Assembly: GCA_003427395.1 (NCBI GenBank)
Contig: BFEA01000039.1
Location: 3,190,844-3,254,843 of the forward strand
Reading direction: 5' to 3'
DNA: 64,000 bases
Source: Chara braunii
Taxonomy: Eukaryota > Streptophyta > Charophyceae > Charales > Characeae
Below, one piece after another: positions 1 through 14,796 of the stretch. The notes below the pieces were generated by a model. It saw nothing but the letters and a program-made list of their open reading frames with translations, was not told the origin of the DNA and did not search any database. Position 1 is the stretch's first letter. The number at the start of each line of letters is the position of its first letter. The position numbers and the translations under genes were made by a program.

Positions 1-1074
1 TTGAAACGGATGACAATGGGGAAGACTAGCGATGGAGATGGTGATGGTGATGACGGTAAACGTGATGAATGACATGGTTGGAAGATGACTACGGACAGAT
101 CAATGCGACTGAGTGCAGTGATGGTGACAAAGGTGATGACCATGAAAATGTAATGCAGAAGGGCATTTCGAGCTGTGTAGCGTGCTGTGCATGACATAGC
201 AAAATGAGCAGCACCAAGCATTTGGCGTAGTATAATGACGAATCATCCTGACCGTGGTGATGATAAAGATGACCACTGGTCGGCACCCTGCAAATTTTTA
301 TTTTCATTTGTTTTCTGTGTGTCCATAACCCCCAATAACCCCACCAATATCTTTATACACCTCCCCAGAACTCCCATACACCCCCTGAACACCCCCATAC
401 CGCTGCCCAACACCCTCATAAGCCTCCCATGTGCCCTTGTACCCCCCCCCTATCTGCCCCCTTCCCCCCCACCCCCCCAACCTCCACCGCATTCCCAAAA
501 GTTTCTCAGCGGGATTTGGGCTGTACTCAGCAAGCGCAGTACAGGCCTCAAACTCAGATTTTTTCAAAAATGTCGATGGCCCTATAGTGACTGGTCGTCT
601 GACTGCGTACGGGTCACCCTGACCGTTAGGCAAGAAAACCGTTGGGCATTGGTGGTAGGCGGTCTGACAACCCTGTCACTGAGCGTTGATTCAGTGTTTG
701 TGATGGTGAATTGATATGAACGAAGTCTTTCTGCAGGACATGTTGGGAGAGCTGCATTGAACATTTCACTGTGTCACTGTGAATCATTATGAATGAATCT
801 GTCATGAGGGTGAAAACAATATATGCAATGATGACATAGGTGGTGACGAGGACGATAATAATCATGACGGAACAAAGCTGAATCTCCTTGAGGATAGAAC
901 GAAATAGTCTTAACGATTGGTCCACGCTGTCAACACTGTAAATCGTCTCCACTTAATGCATGCAGGTGGTAGCTAAATCATCAACAACATGCATAAATTC
1001 ATCATTTTGAGGCAACGAAGTGGTGATGGTTGTGTTTGCCCTGTTGACATAATTTGTACCATGGATTGTGGCAG
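1..1074. other. Non-coding flank or intron upstream of exon 1
   Basis: No exon with calpain or linker character is visible here. The stretch is TGATGA-rich at first, then contains a C-rich repeat (about 300-700). The last bases before 1075 fit a 3' splice site, so most of this is probably intron of the poly-calpain gene. Confidence 0.5.
300..700 (+). repeat. Dispersed repeat with C-rich head and CTGTACTCAGCAAGC core
   Basis: A C-rich segment with CCAATAACCCC and CCCATACACCCCC motifs is followed by a core containing GGGCTGTACTCAGCAAGC. The core recurs in antisense at about 28,250-28,390 and 44,945-45,000, and the C-rich part resembles the complement of about 29,290-29,400. It is a dispersed repeat of unknown class; no coding capacity is seen. 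Confidence 0.65.
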
Positions 1075-3501
1075 GGCAACGAGGTGCCGTCCGCAGTGGT
1101 GTTGGAACCTGAAGTCTATGCCTCAGAGTCGGAAGGGAGTGTTGAGGAAGAGAAACCTGAAGTGCAACTGTCATCTTCATCAACAGAGACAGGATTGCGA
1201 GACGAGGCACCGTCATTGCATGGACAGGATATTGCACTTCTGGACAGTAAACCAACTGCACAACTGGAATTCCTCTCTGTGCGAGGTCCTCAATCCCGTG
1301 TGGATGTCAAGGAAGGGGAGTCATTTCTTCCTGAACCAGGGTCTCGACCGATTGATGAAAGTGCATTTTGTGCGGACAAACCTGTTGGAGGTATTCACTC
1401 AGGAGAGCCAGAACCTGCTTCAACAATCTTTGATGCATCCGATGATGGAGAGAGCTGGTCTGTAGATTGTACACCTGCAGATCAGGTGCTAACGAGTACT
1501 ATGGAATCAAGTGAGGGTGTTCAGGAACAGGTCAGATCTCGATCGGCAGATCTTTTCTTGATACCAGAAAGTGGAAGGGCGGCAGAAACTACATTGGAGC
1601 ATGTGGAAGCTGCTGACAATATGGCTCCAATTGCATCTGCAGAAACGTGTTTGTTGGCGGCATCCGCTCCTCTGTTAGTCCGTGCTGAGGCATCTACTGA
1701 GCCACTTACAAATACAGCACCAGCTGTGGAGAGTGCGTTTGTGGAGGAGGTATCTGATCCAGGCCTTGAAATGCTTGTCTCACCAGATCTGATGGCGGCT
1801 GTGTCACAAGCAGAAGCTGCTGCGGGAGATATGGGCCATCCCATGGAGGAGCATGACAATATCTATGAAGGTGTTGGGGGTGATGCATTTTGGAGAGGCA
1901 CCGTGCCCACAGAGCTGAATTTGAGTGGTGAACCTGTCGCCCAGGTGATTGTGGGCTTGCCGGAAGCAGATATTGTCTCTGACGCAGATATGGTTTGTCC
2001 TGCGGAGGGTGCACCTTTTGTTGCTGTCGAGTCCTCAACTGGTGGTGTCCAGGCTGCCACTATGAAGGACCACATACTGGAGGAGCGGGCAATTGCAGAT
2101 GGTCTCGAAGTGGACATCTCTATGGAGCAGGTTGAAGCAGTTGTGGCCATCTATGAAAGGGAGGTGACCTCGATGAAGCACGAAGAGCGGAATGATGCTA
2201 TTGACGCAGCAGTTTCTGATGTGGGGAAATCCCTCCCGACCGACTCTGTTGCTGTTCGAGATGCATTTGCTAAACATGGGGAAGACCAGCGACCAGCTGC
2301 TGATTCTGACGTTTTGGCCAAGCCCGTTGGGCATGAACGTTTTCCATCAGAGCCCTCGATCCAGCCAGAAGTTTTGAGACATGGACTTGTGTACGAGAGC
2401 GAGGCCAAACTGGAACCTGGATTCCAAGAAGCGAAGTTGAGTGGAGGTTTGGAGGCCAAGGCAGAAGCCCCACAGGTGGAGGAATTGGAGGGCAAGATTT
2501 TGACTGAAAGTGGTGCAATTGCAGGGGACTCGGTATCTGCGGCGCCATTTGCAGTGAGGTACACGGATGCTGCTTTGGATGCAGACGCCATTGCAAATAT
2601 TGCTGCAGGATTTGAACAAACCAAGACGAGAGTTATGGAGTTAGATTTAGCCACTGCTGCGGAGCTGACCATGGAAGACACCAATGAAGCGTCCTTAGAG
2701 CCACCACAAAAGCTCTTAGATATGACCCCATTCGTCAAGTTGGATATGATTGTATCAGTAGAAGAGCCAGGTGCCAAAGCTCATGATACTGATGATATGG
2801 AGGCACAGCCTGTCACACTGGATGGATTGTTCATGGGATCATCACTAGGTGAGAAGCAGGAAGCAGTCCTACAGGAGGTTGTTGAATCCAAATCAGGTGT
2901 TCCGGAGATGGCTGGCATATCCATGGAAACAGATCCGCTTGTGCATTCAGCGACAGTTCTCGGCCAAGTGGAGGTTGCCGATGAGGAGGCTTCATCAACT
3001 GTCCAAGAGCTGTCACAAGAGGAGTGTGTCCTGGCCACTGATGCTCCGACGCCTTTGGCCCCTGCTCCCCTCCATCCGTCTGGGGAGCCAGTGGCTGTTA
3101 TTGCAGAGTCCCTGCATGTGCTAGAAGCTGGGGTTGCACCCTTGGCAGAGGAGGTGTCGCAACATGGGTGGCTTGAAGCGGGAATGGAGGCTGAACCTGC
3201 ATTGTCCGGTCTTGGTCCCATTATGATAGAGAAAGCTGCTCCAGTAATGGAAAGCTCTGTGGAAAGGGAATCCGTTGTTTTGGCTGATGGATCGGTGCAG
3301 CCTGGACAACTCGGCGGGTTATCTGAGGACACAGCTGAGGGAGCTGCTGAGCCGCCAAGGTCAGCTGTTGAGGACACTGCTATCAGTAGAAAGGCACTTG
3401 AGTCATCGTCTGAGCCTTCGCAAGTTGTGTCCTTCGCCGTTGCTTTAGTCGAGGTGGGACCGATTGTTGATGTGCCTCCCACAAGTACATGGATGAGCCA
3501 G
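1075..3501 (+). CDS. Exon 1: acidic low-complexity N-terminal region of the poly-calpain
   Basis: This 2,427 nt exon encodes 809 residues dominated by Glu, Val, Ala, Pro and Ser, with recurring short EP, VxE and EPV patterns and no recognisable fold. It is in phase 0 at both ends and ends CAG before GTATGT. It resembles the linkers between later calpain units but is far longer, so it is probably a flexible, disordered tether rich in PEST-like composition. Whether it binds anything is unknown. An ATG at 1054 lies upstream in frame, but the sequence just before 1075 looks like an acceptor, so I treat 1075 as an internal exon start. A long antisense frame over this exon is a composition shadow. 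Confidence 0.8.
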
Positions 3502-6500
3502 GTATGTGCCACCATTTTTCCTTTCAACCTGGAAACCATGTATGGATATGAGAGCTTGATATAGTGGCATCCGATCAGGTCATTGTAGCCACAGTCGTCG
3601 GCACTCATGCAGAGTGCATTGCATCTCTGATTGTGGTCATACGTATTTTGATGGCTGTTTGAACATGTCATTGCCATCAACTGGATGTGATAGCATGGTA
3701 GTGGTTGTATGTGGGCAACGGTCAACAAGTACTTGACAGAATCAGCATGCGATGGCAAATACTGGAGGTTCTTGAGTGTGCTGTGTTGTCTATATCTGTG
3801 CCTTGGTGACTTGGTGGAAGAACCGCGCGTATAGCATGCAATGGCAAATACTGGAGGTTCTTGAGTGCGCTGCGTTGTCTATATCTGTACCTTGGTGACT
3901 TGGTGGAAGAACCGCGCGTATAATTTCTTTATGTTAATGAACGCGACTGCTTTATATAAACAACTATCCATGAATATAGCAAGGCTCGAAGAGCAGACAC
4001 TTCACGTCTGAATCCCATGCATTGGAGACAAAGGATGCCTTACATCCACTTCACATACGATTTTGAAATTGACATAATGTCATGATAATGATGATTTCTT
4101 TACCTTAATGAACTTGACCACTTTATAGAAACAAGTATCCATGAATATAATAAGGCTCGAAGAGCAGAGACTTCGCGTCTTAATCCCATGCATTGGAGAG
4201 AAGGATGCATTATTTGAAATTGACATAATGAAGACTTCAAAATTAACATATTTCTTGTTCGTCATGATGAATGGTCAGGGTGTTGAGTACGAGCCTGCAT
4301 CGACAATGCAAAGGGGCATGGCCTGGGCTCTACAAGATCCTCAGGACGAAGAAGCCAAGGAAGAAGATGCCAGGGCGGAAACCCTTGTTCAAGCAGATGT
4401 GGATGTGACAGCAGAATGGATGGCAAGCACAGTCCCAGAAACCAGCATGGTGCTTTCATCCAATCCTTTTGCTGAGATGGATGAGAACGAAGGAAGGGAA
4501 GACGAGGAGGAGAGGCAAGTGTATGAGTTGTACGACAAGCCCATATTATTGCCAGAGCCGGGTACCCTTCCAGCAGAGTTGGCTGTGCCCTTGCCAAAGG
4601 TTGCAGACTCCAGAGAATCAGGACAGCCTGCTGAGGATCTGCCGGTGTCTGTTGGTGTCCTTGAAGAGCATTTGATGGTGTTGTCCGAGCCAACAGTCAA
4701 AGTGAGACCTTCCATGGAAACCGCAATGGCACCAAGTATTGTGGTAGGGACGTCTGAGCCTCTGAAAGAACCTGCAGTGAATGTGATTACCGAGGGTTCT
4801 CCTGAGGAGAGCAGAAAGCCTCCCGATCTTTCACTGGGGAGGACTGGACGGGCAGAGGCTACAGAAGAACCTACTGTGGTCTCCATGACTGTGTCTGAGA
4901 AGGAAAGTACCCTTGAGCCCGGCGTGCCTTCGCTAGTAGAGGCTGTCACTATTGGCGCTGCTGAGCCTGCGGTTGAGGTGGAAAGCGCCTCTGGAGCAGA
5001 CGCAAATGTTGAGGAGGATGATCTAACAAGAGTCGTAAAGCCTGCTCCTGCACCTGGAGTGACAGACGAAGCGGAAGTGGCTGTTGCTGCAGCAAGTATG
5101 ATCGAAGAGAAATTGGCAACTCCAAAGCTTATTTCGCAGTTGCAGAAACCATGGCAGTCTGCGGAACAACTTGAACCAGTTGCAGGGGTCGGTGAATATG
5201 GTAGGTACTCTAGCGCAGCATTTGATCCCTTGCCAGCGGATGGGCAGGAGACTGAAATGGTGGCATTGGAGGAGCTGCTTCCTGGAAAAGAATATCTCTA
5301 TGAAGGCAAGATCGAGCCTGGGGACATCAAACAGGGTTTCCTTGGCGACTGCTGGTTCCTTTCTGCTATTGCTGCTCTTGCGGAGTTTCCTGGGTTGGTG
5401 GAGAACGTGTTCCTGCATAGGGAGGTACCCAAAGATGGTGTATACAAGCTTCGTTTCTTCAAAAGTGGGAGGTAGGTGGTAGGTGCCCTATTATCTTTCC
5501 ATGTTTGGAGGGACTGTCTGTTTTCTTTCAACATCCAAGTTACGTTGCTTGCTGGGATGCGCTGTCGGCGCAGCAGCGCTCTTCACTTGTTGTTGCAGAT
5601 TGCGTGTGTTTCCCCTTTTCTTAGTGATCTCCTCCTCAACCAAGTTCCTTGTCTCTTTGTGAGTCTTTGCTGTTATGGATTCTTGACAGGTTTGGTCATC
5701 GAGTTGAGTAGAAGGGACGTTATGAGAGAGTGCTTCTTGTTGTATTGGATCACAAACTCTCTCTTTTTTCAAAGCTTATCCATGGCAGAGTGCTTGCTTT
5801 GTGTCGTATTGAATCCCAAACTCTCTCCTTTTTGAAGCTTATCCTCAGCTTGATTGCTGTTATGCTGTTTTGTAGGTGGGTCTCCGTGGCAGTCAATAGC
5901 AATGTCCCAAGCAAGGAGGGACAACCCATATATGGTGAGTGTAAACATTTTTGTGTGATAGCTGTTGATTTGTATCATTCGTGTTGAATGTTGAACATAC
6001 GAGAGGCCAGGATCTTTAAAAGAAAAAAATGATTAGACAGTTACCTTACCAGGTTTACTATGAATGATAACTTTTTTTTTTCCCTTCATTCTTGACATGG
6101 CCTCGGATCCATTCTATTCTTGGCAGCAGCAGTCCAGTTCCTTGTCCGACAGAAGTCGGAAGTTTACAAAAATATACACCCTTACTCATGGTCGGCTTAT
6201 GGCTGGGAACCTCGGACAACATCGTGTGCCCACAGAAAGAGAGGGGGGGGGGGGGGAGACTGGCTGATGGATACACCCATGTGGATTTGAAGGTCCCCTC
6301 CTGTCTAAGCTTCTCACCTGCCCAAAGAAAAATGCTTGGAGCTGCAGAATGGAGAGCTGCTCCTCTCGGCGTTCTATTGCAGGCTGTTTGGAAATCCTGT
6401 GAGAAACTAAAACACTCTCTGTAATTTTGGATACAATTTGAGAATTCTACAGCTAAATTCCAATTTGTTGAACCCTTCTGAAAAAACTTCAAAAAACTGG

Positions 6501-7945
6501 TTATAGTCAAAATACAAAATTGTTATTTCAAAGTTGTGCTTCACAATTTAAACCTAAAAACCCCTTGTCAAGTGATGTTTCTCCGTTTCGAAGTATTACT
6601 TGCGGGCGTTGATGCTATAATTTTGCTCTGTTCGAGTCTTCAAACAATTCTTACTGTGTCTTGTTGTGTAATCTGGTTGGCTTCCTGTTCTCAGCAAAGT
6701 CGGTTGGAAATGAGATGTGGGTGATGCTGTTGGAAAAAGCGTATGCAAAATTGCACGGGTCCTACAAGCAATTGGTTCTTGGCAATCCAAATGATGCTCT
6801 GCAAGACCTAACTGGCGCACCATGCTTATGGTATAAATTTGACACGGAGAAATTCAAGAAGCTTGAAGAAACAACTGGTACGTCCTGGGGTTCTTCAGTA
6901 ATGCCTCATGGTTTCTGCTCCTTTGAAGTGTGGGTTGGACCTTGTTGCAGTGGTGGCAGGCTGTCCATAGGAACAGGGGAGCTATAGACCTTAATAAAAA
7001 TGTTTTACACGGTTGAAAGCTGAAACATGTTTGGAAGATCTTCCTTCTCCTTGGCGTCTTCCCCCACCCTCCCCAGCCCGTCCTTTTTCCCTCTCCGTGG
7101 CTTTCGTGCAGCTATTTCCTTCTCGCCGCCCTCGCCCTTGCCCCCCCCTCCCACTTCCCGCCACCCACCCATGTTCCACCTGTAGCCTTGGTATCTTGTT
7201 TCAAATGTTCTTAGGCTCAATGCTTGATAAGTGGGGCAAAAACATCATCGATAAATGTTCCAGTGGACCAATGTCGATCAAATGGTTTCATAATATCATA
7301 TCTTGCAGATGTTTCTTGGACTGTGTTCAATGTTTGAAAAAAATCAAATGGTTTCATAATATCATATCTTGCATATGTTTCTTGGATTGTGTTCAATGTT
7401 TGAAAAATATGGTAAAAAAAAAGGATTGCGGAACGATTGTGTAATCACTCCAGGGGAGAGAACACCTAGGATTGCTACTGGCTAGTTAGTGGGTCTAGGC
7501 GGGGGCGGTGAATGGATTTGGGGGACCTTAGAAAATGTATCTTTGAAGATCTGAGTATTAGCTACAGCTTGTATTTATTAGTCATTTCATTTCAGTTGAA
7601 TAACTTGAATTCTTGGACCTTTCTTAACATGGAGCCTTTGTCCGTTTGCGGATACCTTTATCTGTGCAAACTTGCAAAGCTTTGGGGAATAGTTGGCAAT
7701 CCTGTTTTTTCTTTTTTGGGGGGGGGGTTAACCTCTGGTGGGGTTAGGAAGTGGTATTCATGGCCGTGTCAGTCCAAGGGGCGATGGGTATGATGTGGTT
7801 GGGGGGAGGAAAAGGGAGAGGGGGAAACGAGGAACAGATTGCACAGTGGAACGTGGAGATTGAGAGAGTGTGACACAACTATTTTACTTCAGGTGTAGTG
7901 GGAGAAAGGGTGGGAATTCGTTTCTGTTTGAGTGTGTGTGCGTGT

Positions 7946-8013
<68 letters not shown>

Positions 8014-11000
8014 ATCATTGTGTATGTATATGATGAAATTAGGGACCCCAACAGGGCACTTGTGCCAGTATGCGCTGTTGGTGTATTGTATGCAGCAGAA
8101 CACTTTCCTTGTTTTTGACTCTTCTGCTTTAGGAAACTCCATTTCTATCTGATTCTTGGTCACTGTATTTTGGTAGTGGTGACTATGGAGTTCCTGTCGT
8201 CCTTGAATTTTGGCGCATTGGCCTTATGAGTCATGACTCCTTTCTTTGCTATTGAATGCAGGTTTCTGGTCTCTCATGAAAGACTATGATGGACGTGGGT
8301 ATCTTATGGCGGCATGCACTGCTGGCAAAGACGAGTTCACGGAGAAGGGTGGGAAGAGTGGAAGTGGACTGGTCAATGGACATGCGTATACTGTTATCAA
8401 AGTGAGTGTGTTATCATTATGCAGGTGTGCTCATTGATTTGCGGTTTGGACTGTTTGATGTTCTTCCTGAAGTTGTGGTGGTGGTATTTGTCACTACTGT
8501 CAGTGAAAACAAGCCGTTGCTGTGCTGCAAATTCTCACCGATGCTGGCCTGCAAACAGATGAAAGGTCGGGCATATCAGATTGCAGCTATTCTGATCGAC
8601 AAAAGCATTGCACCAAATTCATTTTTGTGAGCACATCTGTTTTTTTTTATTTTGTGGTACTTTACCTGATACACTGGAACGCACCATACATCTTCTGTTG
8701 GAGGAAATGAGAATTAAAAATCACCAAAGTTCGGGGTCTGGAAGTCCTTTGTGTCCCGTTGGACCCCCTTGGGTCCGGTAGGCTGAACCTTTCTGCGGCC
8801 TCGTCATATACGGTGGCAAGTTCTTGTAGAAGGGTGCCGGCAGTGGTGGTTTAATAATATGCCCGTTGCGTGCCTCGTCACAATGTCTGTGAAATCAAGG
8901 TTTGGTGAATTTCAGCTCCGAGAATTTATTTTTTCTGAATGCAACTTTGTCATCTTGTGTGCCATGGATTGTCAAGCTTCACTTCTGTGGATTCAGTGTG
9001 CGAATGTTGAACTGTCTCGTTGTCAGCTTTCTTATCATTCCCATCTTGCAAGTATAAATGGCTTTGTGATTGACTTCCTGAATCGCCGTCCTGGGAACTT
9101 GGTGGGTTGTGGAGCAGGTGAGAGACTCACATGGACATCAGCTTGTGAACGTTCGAAATCCCTGGGGCAAGTTTGAGTGGGGTGGTGCATGGAGTGATAA
9201 CAGCAGAGAGTGGGAGCAGTATCCCGAGGTCAAGGCTGATTTGAATCCAGTGCTAGATGTGTCCGATGGCAGCTTCTGGATGGCATACCATGACTTCAAG
9301 CAGGTAGGCAGCCAGCTGTGGCAGGGTTTGGAAGTATATTTGACATTGCACAGAAGGGTTACCAGGCCTGAATATGTAAAAGAATGGTGTACGTGGCAAC
9401 GTGCTAAGGCAAGCAAAAGTATATTTTGCTGAGTGTTGGGCACAGGGCCGCACACATTGATCATTGGAATGTGTTAAAAAAGGATGGTGCACACTGATCG
9501 TTGGATTGTGTTTCAAAAAGGATGGTGGACATTGATGATTGAGTTGTGTTTCAAAAAGGGCGGTGCGCATTGATCGTTGGATTGTTTTTCAAAAAGGATG
9601 GCGCACATTGGTTATTGTTTTGGGCCTATGACATCCCTGGGGAAAATTTGAGCGGGGTGGTGCGCGGAGTGGTAAGAGCAGAGTGGAAAAAGTGTCCCGA
9701 GGTCAAGGCTGATTTGAATCCAGTGCTAGATTCTTGGATGGTTGCTTCTTGATGCCAGGAAATGACTTACAAAGTTCGAACTGGTGGCACCCAGATATGG
9801 TCGGGTTTGGAAGTATATTTCACATGCCACAGAAGGTCTACCAGCCATGAATATGTGAAATCAGCCATGAATATATCAAACCAACCATTGACAACGGTGG
9901 TGGATTGCTGGCTATCATTCTTATATGTAAGTAACAAGTATTGTATTCTCTATAACAATTAGATGAATAGAGCGGGAAAGTAGTTGAGCAGCATCCAGAG
10001 CATCAATTTAGCTCAATGGTTCATGCTTTGAGAGCATCAATTTAACACAGTGGGCGTGGCCATTATATAGCAGTTACACACATAGGTATCTTTCCGTTTA
10101 GGCTTGAAGACCACGAAGTTGCGCTAACCCTTATTGTCCATCCTGTTCCGCTCGGAGACTGCAGTACCTACTTCCCCCAAATATAATGTACGGTCATTTA
10201 GGACAAACAAAAAGAGAAGCTACGTCTGCAGTGCATCTGGACTGAAAGGTGAGCCAAATATGGCTACAATGACCGTATGCTCTATTTGGGGGAAGACGGT
10301 AGGCTGCACTACCTTCTCATATGTTCTCTCGAATGAGGTCTGAAAATTCGATTCCTCCCTGCTGTTGTTTGTTTTTTGTGAACTTGCTTCTCATTCATCA
10401 GTCTTTCGTTGGAATGGGAGTTTGCTGTGTGAGGCATGGCAACCGACAGCCATGGAACGAGGTGCACATTCCCTGCCAGTTTGACAACAGGGATATCTGT
10501 CGTACTGGGGACACTGCTCATCTTACAAGAATCTTCAAGCTGGAGGTGACAGAGCGTACACATGCATTTTTAGGGCTACATCAAGAAGACCCACGGCTGT
10601 AAGGAACTTGTCTAATCAAATACCTGAGGTCGCTGCGCTTACGTCCTTTCAGTTTGTCTTTGCTTCCCTTCTATGAAAGTACTGGAGCTCTGGTGAGCAA
10701 AGCTTTAAAGAATCGCAAATTTGTTTGCTTTGTATCTAATCTTTGGCAAATCATGTGCAGTGCAGTTTGAAATTTCCAGAGTATTGAGGGCCTTGCGGCA
10801 GAACTCATGAGGCGTGAAAATGGAGAGTGAATCTCTTATATAGAAAATGGCAATGTTCATAGTGGTGTATGTATCTTGCCGTCCGGCGAGTAGTGTGGTG
10901 AGGTCCTAAAGTAAATAGACTGTTGAAGATGTTTTTAGCAATGGCCCAGAGTTCATAATCTGGTATATGTACTCCTATGCCTCAACTGAGCACGAGCACT

Positions 11001-14000
11001 GTACCAAGTATGGCCGTGGTTTTGGACAACTAGAGTTCGTAGTGGTGGGCAGCACAGTGAGGCCCTAAAGTAAGTCTCCCCATCTGGCAGGTAGTATGGT
11101 GAGGTCCTAAACTTAATCGATGGTTCAAGATGGCATTATGCATAACAAGATCAGGGCGTGCTACAGATTTCAGACGGACGTTTGACCTCTTGTGGAACCA
11201 GTTCAAGCATACGCCTTCCCAACAGCTGTCAAGTATGTTGTGGTTACAGTCTATGTTGGCTACTGCATCAGCATTCTACTGCATCAGGAAACGATAGTCG
11301 GGCGCGAAAAAAAGACTTGTGGAAAAATGATGTTTGAACACTCACCGCCAAACTGGAAACAAAAGTCGCCCACCGGGGCCTGCGTGGCTGCTCCCCACAC
11401 GGGCCGTGGGCCCATTTCATACTTTCCCAACACTGTGAACGGGGGCTCACGCAGGACTCTCATGCGAGACCCTCTATTTCCTTCAGAGTATTAGAGATGG
11501 ACTCTGATGGAGTATGTATCTTGTCATCTGGCAAGTAGTATGATGAGCTCCTAAAGCCAATGGACTGTAGAAGTTGTGTACAGGAATGCCCCAGAGTGCA
11601 AAATCTGGTATATGGGCTTCAATGCCTCAACTGACCATAAACATGCTACCAAGTGGATCTCGCTGGCGGACAACTATACGGAAGAATGGTTACTACTGGT
11701 CTGCTGGACCGTATCAGATTATTGTGCTGATTCCCGGTGATTGCTGTGCTTAGTGTGTTATGTTTTTCATTTGTGTGATGTGCTGGTTGCTTTGTTTAGT
11801 GTGTTCTGCTTTTTATGTCTGCTGTGCCCTATATGATGAATCTGCTGTTTGCTGCTGTCAATGTGATTTATCTGACAGCTGCTGTATCTTAGTGGTGGTT
11901 GCTGTATTGTATCTGAGGAACGTGCTTGTTTGTCTGTGCGTCTGTCAGCCTGGGTGCTCCAACACCATTGAAGATCGGTTTTTATCTCGTCAATGAGAAG
12001 AAGGTACTTACCGCAAAGAAGCACACACGCAGCGCCAGATGCCAGCTTGAGGTCATGTTGGAACCAGGTTTCTATAGTGTGGTGGTGAAGGGGTTGTCCT
12101 TTACTGGTAAAAATGGGGAGGAGTGCAGTTTTCCGGACAGCACAGGAGAAGTTTTGCCTCGAAGGTTTGTGTTTACGGTACATTCAGATAATCCAGTAAC
12201 TGCCGAGCTGGAGGGCGAGGTTATCATGGATTCTCCCGGCAAGGAGTTGATTGAAAAAATTACAGAGCTTCCAACTGAGCCAGCGGAAGATGACCTCCTC
12301 AAAGTCTGGCATCTGGACCAGGTGGTTGCTCCAGCTGGCGAGCCTGATTTCCTACCATGCTCATCAAAGAGAGCTGCAGAGTTGCTGCCTGAGCCACAGG
12401 TCCACCCTGTGGGCATGTCTGAAAACTGGGATGTATGGAGGGACATAGATGGAACCATTGAGCCTGGCACTGTGCCATTATCTTTAACTTCTGTGGTATC
12501 TGAAGCCAGTGCATTGGCAGAGATCCTGAAGGAACCGGTTGCTGATGTCCCTATCGTTCCTACAGCTCCAGTGCTTCCGCTGGTTGCAGAGGTGGTTGTC
12601 CTGGTATCGGAGGGCACAAAAGAGCAGCATACAGCACCACATTCTGAAATATCAGCTTTCGGTGAAGAAACTAAGGAGCCGCTTGTACAGCTGTTTTGGC
12701 CACACGATAAGGAAGCTGTCATTGAGCCATCACCATGGCCGGTCACTTCCCCTCTGGCAGAACGGGGGGGGGAGCCTGCTCTGGATCTTTCAGTAGCAGC
12801 TTATACAGAAGGTGAACCACCTGCGATCATTGGTGGGAAGATCATGACTGTTCTAACGGGTGAAGGCGAGCCCACAGAAGATGGCATGGATGCCACAGAG
12901 AAGTCAGAGGCTCAAAACCGAGCACAGAGAGCAGAGGCTGAAGAAGCTGGGTTTGTAGCAGCAATGGGTCTGGATGAAGAGCAGCGTGGTAGACTCTATA
13001 GGAGCGCTCCCTGGTTTGCAGCAGAAGCACTGTTCCCGTCCAAGGAGGTGATAGAGTATGGATCCCTAGCGGACCCTTCATATGAGCCCTTGTTGCTACC
13101 TCAACACCAAGTGGAGATGGTGCCAGCTTCCAGGATTGCAGGTGCCAATTTACAGTACTTGTATTCTGACATCAAACCATCAGATATTAGGCAGGGGATC
13201 CTGGAAGACTCCTGGTTCCTGTCTGCAGTTGGTATTCTCGCAGAGTTCCCTGGCTTGATAGAAAGAGTGTTTGTCCAACGGGAAGTGCCTTCCAATGGGA
13301 TATTCCGGCTGCGCTTCTTCAAGAGTGGGAGGTAATGAACCCTTGAACTTGACAACCTTGCTTTGTACCAATCATACCTGTTCTACTTGAGCTCGTTGCG
13401 CTGGATTTAGGTTTGGAGCGGGCTGATGGAGACCCGTTTTTGTGAAGTGCAGAATTTATAGGGAAGAGGTTACTGTGAGATCTGACCGATGTTCTCTTTC
13501 TCTCAGGGGTTTTGTGTCATCTCTTTCGCTCTTAGATTTGATGTGATTGCTCATTTCTGCACATTCCTCTGTATTTACGTTGATTACTGACGCGACCTAT
13601 TTGAGGTGTGATTTCTGAACCGGAGGGGTGCAGATTCTCCAAGGGTTCAACTTTCTGAGTGCCTCACTGTAATTTTTACTGAGTAGTTCTTATTTTTGCC
13701 ATGCAGATACGTTACCGTTGCAGTGAGCAGCAAGCTACCGGCCAAGGATGGGCGTCTGGTCTATGGTGCGTTTTCCTGTGCATCCCAAAGCGATATTATT
13801 GTGAACTAGGCAGCTCCCCTGCAATCACCAATGACAGCCTCTGTTGTAAATCTTAAACATATGTCACAACCCTCGTTGCTGTGGACATGTCTGTTCGGAT
13901 GAAAGAAGCCATCTTCCCTCGAATATCAGACTTCCTGTTCATCAATGCATGCAAGCTCCTTTGCAGTGGGTACAGTCATGATGGTAGCCCGATCGGATGC

Positions 14001-14736
14001 TCTGATAACTTGGTGTTTCCTGTGCTCTGCTTGAATCGCTGCAACAACAGTCATACATGTGTGTGTAATGTCCCACCGATCTGTCAGTGGTAGGGCCTCA
14101 TGCCACTACTCACCAAAACGTGAAATGGTGAGTGTGCCATGCACAAGAACATAGCTAGATATATGTGCCATTTTGTCATTTGGCGACTGGTCCATCAGAT
14201 CAGGTTGTGGTTGAAGAAAAAATATATTTTCTTTTTTTCTAGGCTGGGCCACCGCCCGGACGGTTGGGCCCGGGGGGGTCCGCCCGGCGAAACCGGGCGA
14301 TGCAAAAACCCAGCAAGAAATTTTTTTATTAGTTTTGGAAGGTGGGGTTGTGCTGCGCTACCCTAGAGGACCCTGAATCTGCAATAAAAAAGGTGAGCGC
14401 GTCTGGAGAGCGGGGGGGAAAGAGTCGGGGAGCAAGGAGCACAAGGGGCATGACGGAGGCACGTGGGGGCGACCAGCGATTGGGCGCGATCCTGACGATT
14501 CGGGAGGGAGGGGAATGGGGCTTGAGACGGGTGTGAAGAAGAAGCGAAGAAGAAGAAGAAGAAGAAGAAGAAGAAGAAGAACAAGTGAAGAAGAAGAGGA
14601 AGAAAAAGCGACAACGAAGAAGAAGAAGGAGAAGAAGAAGAAGAAGAAGAAGTGATGATGAAGAAGATGAAGAAGAGAAGTGAAGAAGAAGAGGAGGAGA
14701 AGGGACGACAAAGAAGAAGTGATGATGAAAAAGAAG

Positions 14737-14796
<60 letters not shown>

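Noticed and set aside
2151-3758. Long minus-strand frames opposite exon 1
   Set aside because: They follow the codon bias of the E/P/V-rich plus-strand exon, are Ser/Thr-rich and show no domain; the plus frame joins a verified splice chain.
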